Notes under the pieces: generated by a model
What the model was told of the DNA's origin: nothing
The model's database searches: none
What the model saw: the letters and a program-made list of their open reading frames with translations, nothing else
NCBI RefSeq assembly: GCF_003846185.1
Contig: NZ_ML123034.1
Coordinates: forward strand, 1,168,727 to 1,232,726
Direction of reading: 5' to 3'
Length of the DNA stretch: 64,000 nt
Source of the DNA: Streptomyces sp. ADI96-02
GTDB taxonomy: Bacteria; Actinomycetota; Actinomycetes; Streptomycetales; Streptomycetaceae
Translations under genes and position numbers: made by a program
Shown here: piece after piece, positions 61,522-64,000 of the stretch
How positions within the stretch are numbered: position 1 is the first letter of the stretch
Layout: every line of letters starts with the position of its first letter

Positions 61522-63114
61522 ATGACCGGAGCATCCGTCGGCCCCGTACCCAAGCCCCGTGCCCGCAGCCTCGTCGTCGGGGTCGGCGCGCGCAGCGGCG
61601 CGTCCGCGGACGACGTCCTCGGCCTGATCGAGGAGACCCTGCGCGAGGCGGGGCTGCGCACCGCCGACGTCGTGGAGGTGGCGACCGTGGACGCGAAGGC
61701 GGGTGAGCCGGGGATCGTGGCGGCGGCGGCGCGCCTCGGCGTACCCGTGGTCACGCACCCGGCGGCGGAACTGGCCCGGGTACGGGTGCCGCGTCCGTCG
61801 GGGGCCGCCGCGGCGGCGGTGGGCACGCCGTCGGTCGCGGAGGCGGCGGCGCTGATCGACGCGGACGAGCTGCTGGTGCCCAAGTCCAGGGCCGGCGGCG
61901 GCAGGGCGGTGGCAACCTGCGCGGTGGCCCGCCGGTCCTCGGGCACACCGGGCGTTCCCGGTGTTTCGGGCGAGAAAACTTCCACCCCACCGGTGACGGA
62001 CGGCTCACGCCCGTTCACCATGGCAGCCATGAACCCCCCCACATGGAACAACGAGAGCGCGGGAGACGACCTGCGCCACCACGGCGACGCGGAGGTGCGC
62101 GGCGAGGATCTGACGGACCTCGCGGTGAACGTCCGCGCGCACACGCCACCGGATTGGCTGCGGCAGCGGATAGCCGCCTCGCTCGTCTCGCTGGCCGCCT
62201 ATCCCGACGGATCGTCGGCGCGGGCCGCGGTCGCCGAGCGGCACGGGCTTCCGGTGGAGCGGGTGCTGCTGACGGCGGGGGCGGCCGAGGCGTTCGTCCT
62301 GATCGCCCGCTCGCTGCCGGCCCGTTGCCCGGTCGTCGTGCATCCGCAGTTCACCGAACCGGAGGCGGCGCTGCGGGCCGCCGGGCACCGGGTGCGGCGG
62401 GTGCTGCTGCGCCCGGAGGAGGGCTTCCGGCTCGATCCGGCGGCGGTGCCGGAGGAGGCGGATCTGGTGGTGGTCGGCAATCCGACCAACCCGACGTCCG
62501 TGCTGCACCCGGCGGCGCTGCTGGAGCGACTGGCCCGGCCGGGGCGGACGCTGGTGGTCGACGAGGCGTTCATGGACGTCGTACCGGGCGAGCGCGAGGC
62601 GCTGGCCGGCCGGACGGACGTCCCCGGGCTGGTCGTGCTGCGCAGCCTCACCAAGACGTGGGGGCTGGCCGGTCTGCGGATCGGGTACGCGCTGGCCGAA
62701 CCGGACATGGTGGCCCTGCTCGCCGAGGCGCAGCCGCTGTGGCCGGTGTCCTCGCCCGCGCTGGCGGCGGCGGAGGCGTGCATGGAGCCGCGGGCGCTGG
62801 TGGAGGCGGCGCGGGCGGCGGACCGGATCACGGTGGACCGGGCCCATCTGCTCGCGGGACTGGCGGAGTTCAGCGAGGTCCAGGCGGTGGAGGCGGCCGA
62901 GGGACCGTTCGTCCTGGTCCGGCTGGAGCGGGCGGCGGAGGTCCGCGAACGGCTGCGGCTGCTGGGCTTCGCGGCCCGGCGCGGGGACACGTTCCCGGGG
63001 CTCGGGCCGCAGTGGCTGCGACTGGCCGTGCGGGACCGGGCCACGACCAACCGCTTCCTCCAGGCCCTCGACCAGGCGGTCCAGGCGCTGCCCGCCGGGA
63101 CGGGACGCCGGTGA
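61522..63114 (+). CDS. CobE-CobC fusion: CbiG-C/CobE domain plus L-threonine-O-3-phosphate decarboxylase-like aminotransferase
   Basis: A 530-aa protein. The N-terminal CobE/CbiG-C domain is at about 15-130 (LVVGVGARSGASADDVLGLI, VATVDAKAGEPGIVAAAARL, VGTPSVAEAAALIDADELLV). A linker follows to about 170, then a class I/II aminotransferase domain of CobC type (AVNVRAHTPPDWLRQRIAAS, VVVGNPTNPTSVLHP, PLP Lys378 in SLTKTWGLAGLRIGYALAEP). CobC/CobD-type decarboxylases make aminopropanol phosphate for CobD. In-frame ATGs at 62020 and 62029 lack a ribosome-binding site, which supports a true fusion. ATG 61522 follows AAAGGCAGGA, and GTG 61501 is an alternative. Confidence 0.88.
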   Translation: MTGASVGPVPKPRARSLVVGVGARSGASADDVLGLIEETLREAGLRTADVVEVATVDAKAGEPGIVAAAARLGVPVVTHPAAELARVRVPRPSGAAAAAVGTPSVAEAAALIDADELLVPKSRAGGGRAVATCAVARRSSGTPGVPGVSGEKTSTPPVTDGSRPFTMAAMNPPTWNNESAGDDLRHHGDAEVRGEDLTDLAVNVRAHTPPDWLRQRIAASLVSLAAYPDGSSARAAVAERHGLPVERVLLTAGAAEAFVLIARSLPARCPVVVHPQFTEPEAALRAAGHRVRRVLLRPEEGFRLDPAAVPEEADLVVVGNPTNPTSVLHPAALLERLARPGRTLVVDEAFMDVVPGEREALAGRTDVPGLVVLRSLTKTWGLAGLRIGYALAEPDMVALLAEAQPLWPVSSPALAAAEACMEPRALVEAARAADRITVDRAHLLAGLAEFSEVQAVEAAEGPFVLVRLERAAEVRERLRLLGFAARRGDTFPGLGPQWLRLAVRDRATTNRFLQALDQAVQALPAGTGRR

Positions 63115-63126
63115 GCCGGGGACGCC

Positions 63127-63196
63127 GTGAGCCGCCGAGGCCCGTGAGCCGCCGAGGCCGGTGAGCCGCCGAGGCCCGGTGAGCCGCTGAGGCCCG
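63127..63196. repeat. Four tandem copies of a 17-18-bp unit after the cobE-cobC gene
   Basis: GTGAGCCGCCGAGGCCC recurs at 63127, 63144, 63161 and 63179 with single-base changes and an 18-bp period in the last two. The array directly follows the stop codon and precedes a terminator. Only four short units with no unique spacers are present, so it is a slippage-type repeat, not a CRISPR. Confidence 0.85.
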
Positions 63197-63208
63197 GTGG
63201 CCGTGTCG

Positions 63209-63242
63209 CCTGGCGGGGCGGGCCGACGCCCGCCCCGCCAGG
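63209..63242. terminator. Perfect 14-bp terminator hairpin between convergent genes
   Basis: CCTGGCGGGGCGGG (63209-63222) pairs perfectly with CCCGCCCCGCCAGG (63229-63242) through loop CCGACG. It lies between the cobE-cobC gene and the surface-protein gene and ends 7 bp from the latter's stop codon. Confidence 0.82.
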
Positions 63243-63248
63243 TCCGGT

Positions 63249-64000
63249 TCAGCTGCCGCTGCTGCGCCTGCGGGCCATCACCGTGGCGCCCGCGCCGACC
63301 GCCAGCAGCAGTGCCGCGCCGCCCGCGATGTACGGGGTGCTGGAGCTGCCTCCGGTCTCGGCGAGGTTCGCGGTGGTGGGGGCGGTGCCGGAGTCGGAGC
63401 CGGTCTGCGTCTTCACGTCGCCGCCGTCGCCCTTGCCCCCGCTCCCCTGGTCGCCGCCGGTGGAACCGCTCGTGTCCCCGCCGGTCTCTCCACCTGTGGA
63501 GCCGCCCGTGGAGCCGCCTGTGGAGCCGCCGGTGGAACCTGCCGTCGAACCGGTCGTGGCGCCTCCGTCGCCGGAGGAGCCACCGTCCGTACCGCCCGGC
63601 TTTCCGGGCGTCTTCGGGGTCTCGCAGGTCGCCTCGGCCAGCGTGACGTCCCCCTCCACCTCCGCGACGTTGAGCTTCAGCGGGTTCACCGAGACCTTGA
63701 GCCGGAGAGCGGTCGCGGCGGCGGTACGCGTGGTGGTGGCCGTCTTCGAGAGGTCGAGGGTGACCTCGCCGACGCCCGGCACCTCCACCCTGGTCGTCCC
63801 GCTCGCCGTGAGGGTCAGCTTCTTGCCGAGGACCGCGATGTGGCCGAGCACGTTCGACTGGGCGACGGGCTTCTTCCCGACCTCGCACAGCGCCTTGGAG
63901 GTCACCTTCTCGACCTCGATCAGCGAGAGCAGCGGCAGTCCGGGCAGGTGGATCCGGGCCTTCACGAGGTTGGTGTAGCCCTGGGCCCGGTGCTCGTCGA
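63249..64000 (-). CDS. LAETG-anchored surface protein (SCO1860-like), truncated by the window edge
   Basis: The frame stays open to position 64000, so only the last 250 residues are seen and the start is outside. The visible part has an extracytoplasmic domain (VEVPGVGEVTLDLSKTATTT, VEGDVTLAEATCETPKTPG), a Ser/Thr/Gly repeat region (TGGSTGGSTGG type) from the cell-wall-spanning stretch, then sortase signal NLAETGGSS, a hydrophobic helix (YIAGGAALLLAVGAGATVMA) and a basic tail RRRSSGS. A class E sortase should cleave LAETG and link it to peptidoglycan. A GTG at 63965 is an internal codon. Confidence 0.85.
   Translation of the reverse strand, partial: DEHRAQGYTNLVKARIHLPGLPLLSLIEVEKVTSKALCEVGKKPVAQSNVLGHIAVLGKKLTLTASGTTRVEVPGVGEVTLDLSKTATTTRTAAATALRLKVSVNPLKLNVAEVEGDVTLAEATCETPKTPGKPGGTDGGSSGDGGATTGSTAGSTGGSTGGSTGGSTGGETGGDTSGSTGGDQGSGGKGDGGDVKTQTGSDSGTAPTTANLAETGGSSSTPYIAGGAALLLAVGAGATVMARRRSSGS

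Noticed and set aside
63127..63196. CRISPR array after the cobE-cobC gene.
   Set aside because: The units are 17-18 bp and directly adjacent without unique spacers.
63965..63965. GTG at 63965 as the start of the LAETG protein.
   Set aside because: The frame continues open to the window edge with family-like sequence (GYTNLVKARIH), and a surface protein needs an N-terminal signal peptide not present at this codon.

Overview
The window is a high-GC actinobacterial chromosome segment, almost certainly from a Streptomyces. The evidence is a short chaplin of the ChpE type, the GATC-binding nucleoid protein Gbn, a mycobacterial-type InhA/FabG pair, an LAETG cell-wall-anchored protein, many GTG and TTG starts, and long strong hairpins with few T-tracts. 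It reads as core chromosome: no prophage, integrase, insertion sequence, CRISPR array or secondary-metabolite cluster is visible. Gene order (chpE, inhA-fabG, tyrS, gbn, pitH, cobalamin genes) matches my recollection of the S. coelicolor SCO179x-SCO1860 region.

Layout. Positions 1-330 look like the upstream promoter/leader region of an rRNA operon running leftward out of the window. At 359-1579 an intact methylpurine-DNA glycosylase gene sits between the decayed halves of a second glycosylase gene. At 1.7-20.8 kb lie Spo0M, a YbhB-like protein, an HNH nuclease, a TSUP carrier, an SPFH/NfeD pair, an ABC ATPase, chpE, a two-component system, a secreted lysozyme-fold protein, a double-FHA ABC transporter, serB, a SixA-like phosphatase and an MFS/GntR divergon. 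At 20.9-29.4 kb come FASII genes inhA-fabG, tldD-tldE, tyrS and moaA.

At 29.6-51.5 kb are an acetate-type symporter with its DUF485 partner, a subtilisin-like protease, an ADH/YhhN/fatty-acid-hydroxylase group, a DnaQ-BRCT nuclease, SURF1, a GH15 enzyme, a five-gene Asp23 alkaline-shock cluster with a divergent Asp23-like gene, enoyl-CoA hydratase, gbn, an ABC-F ATPase, a VOC protein, an alpha/beta hydrolase and a class II aldolase. At 51.8-53.4 kb is a phosphate carrier behind three 11-nt PHO-box units.

At 53.5-63.1 kb a cobalamin riboswitch precedes cobD, cobQ, a chelatase-like AAA/VWA gene, cobO and cobB, all overlapping end to end. A ZIP metal carrier on the other strand and a CobE-CobC fusion gene follow. 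cobN and the corrin-ring methyltransferase genes are not in this locus. The right edge cuts through an LAETG-anchored surface protein gene.

At least eight genes have a TANNNT hexamer six or seven bases before the start codon, the signature of leaderless mRNAs, and this helped choose starts.
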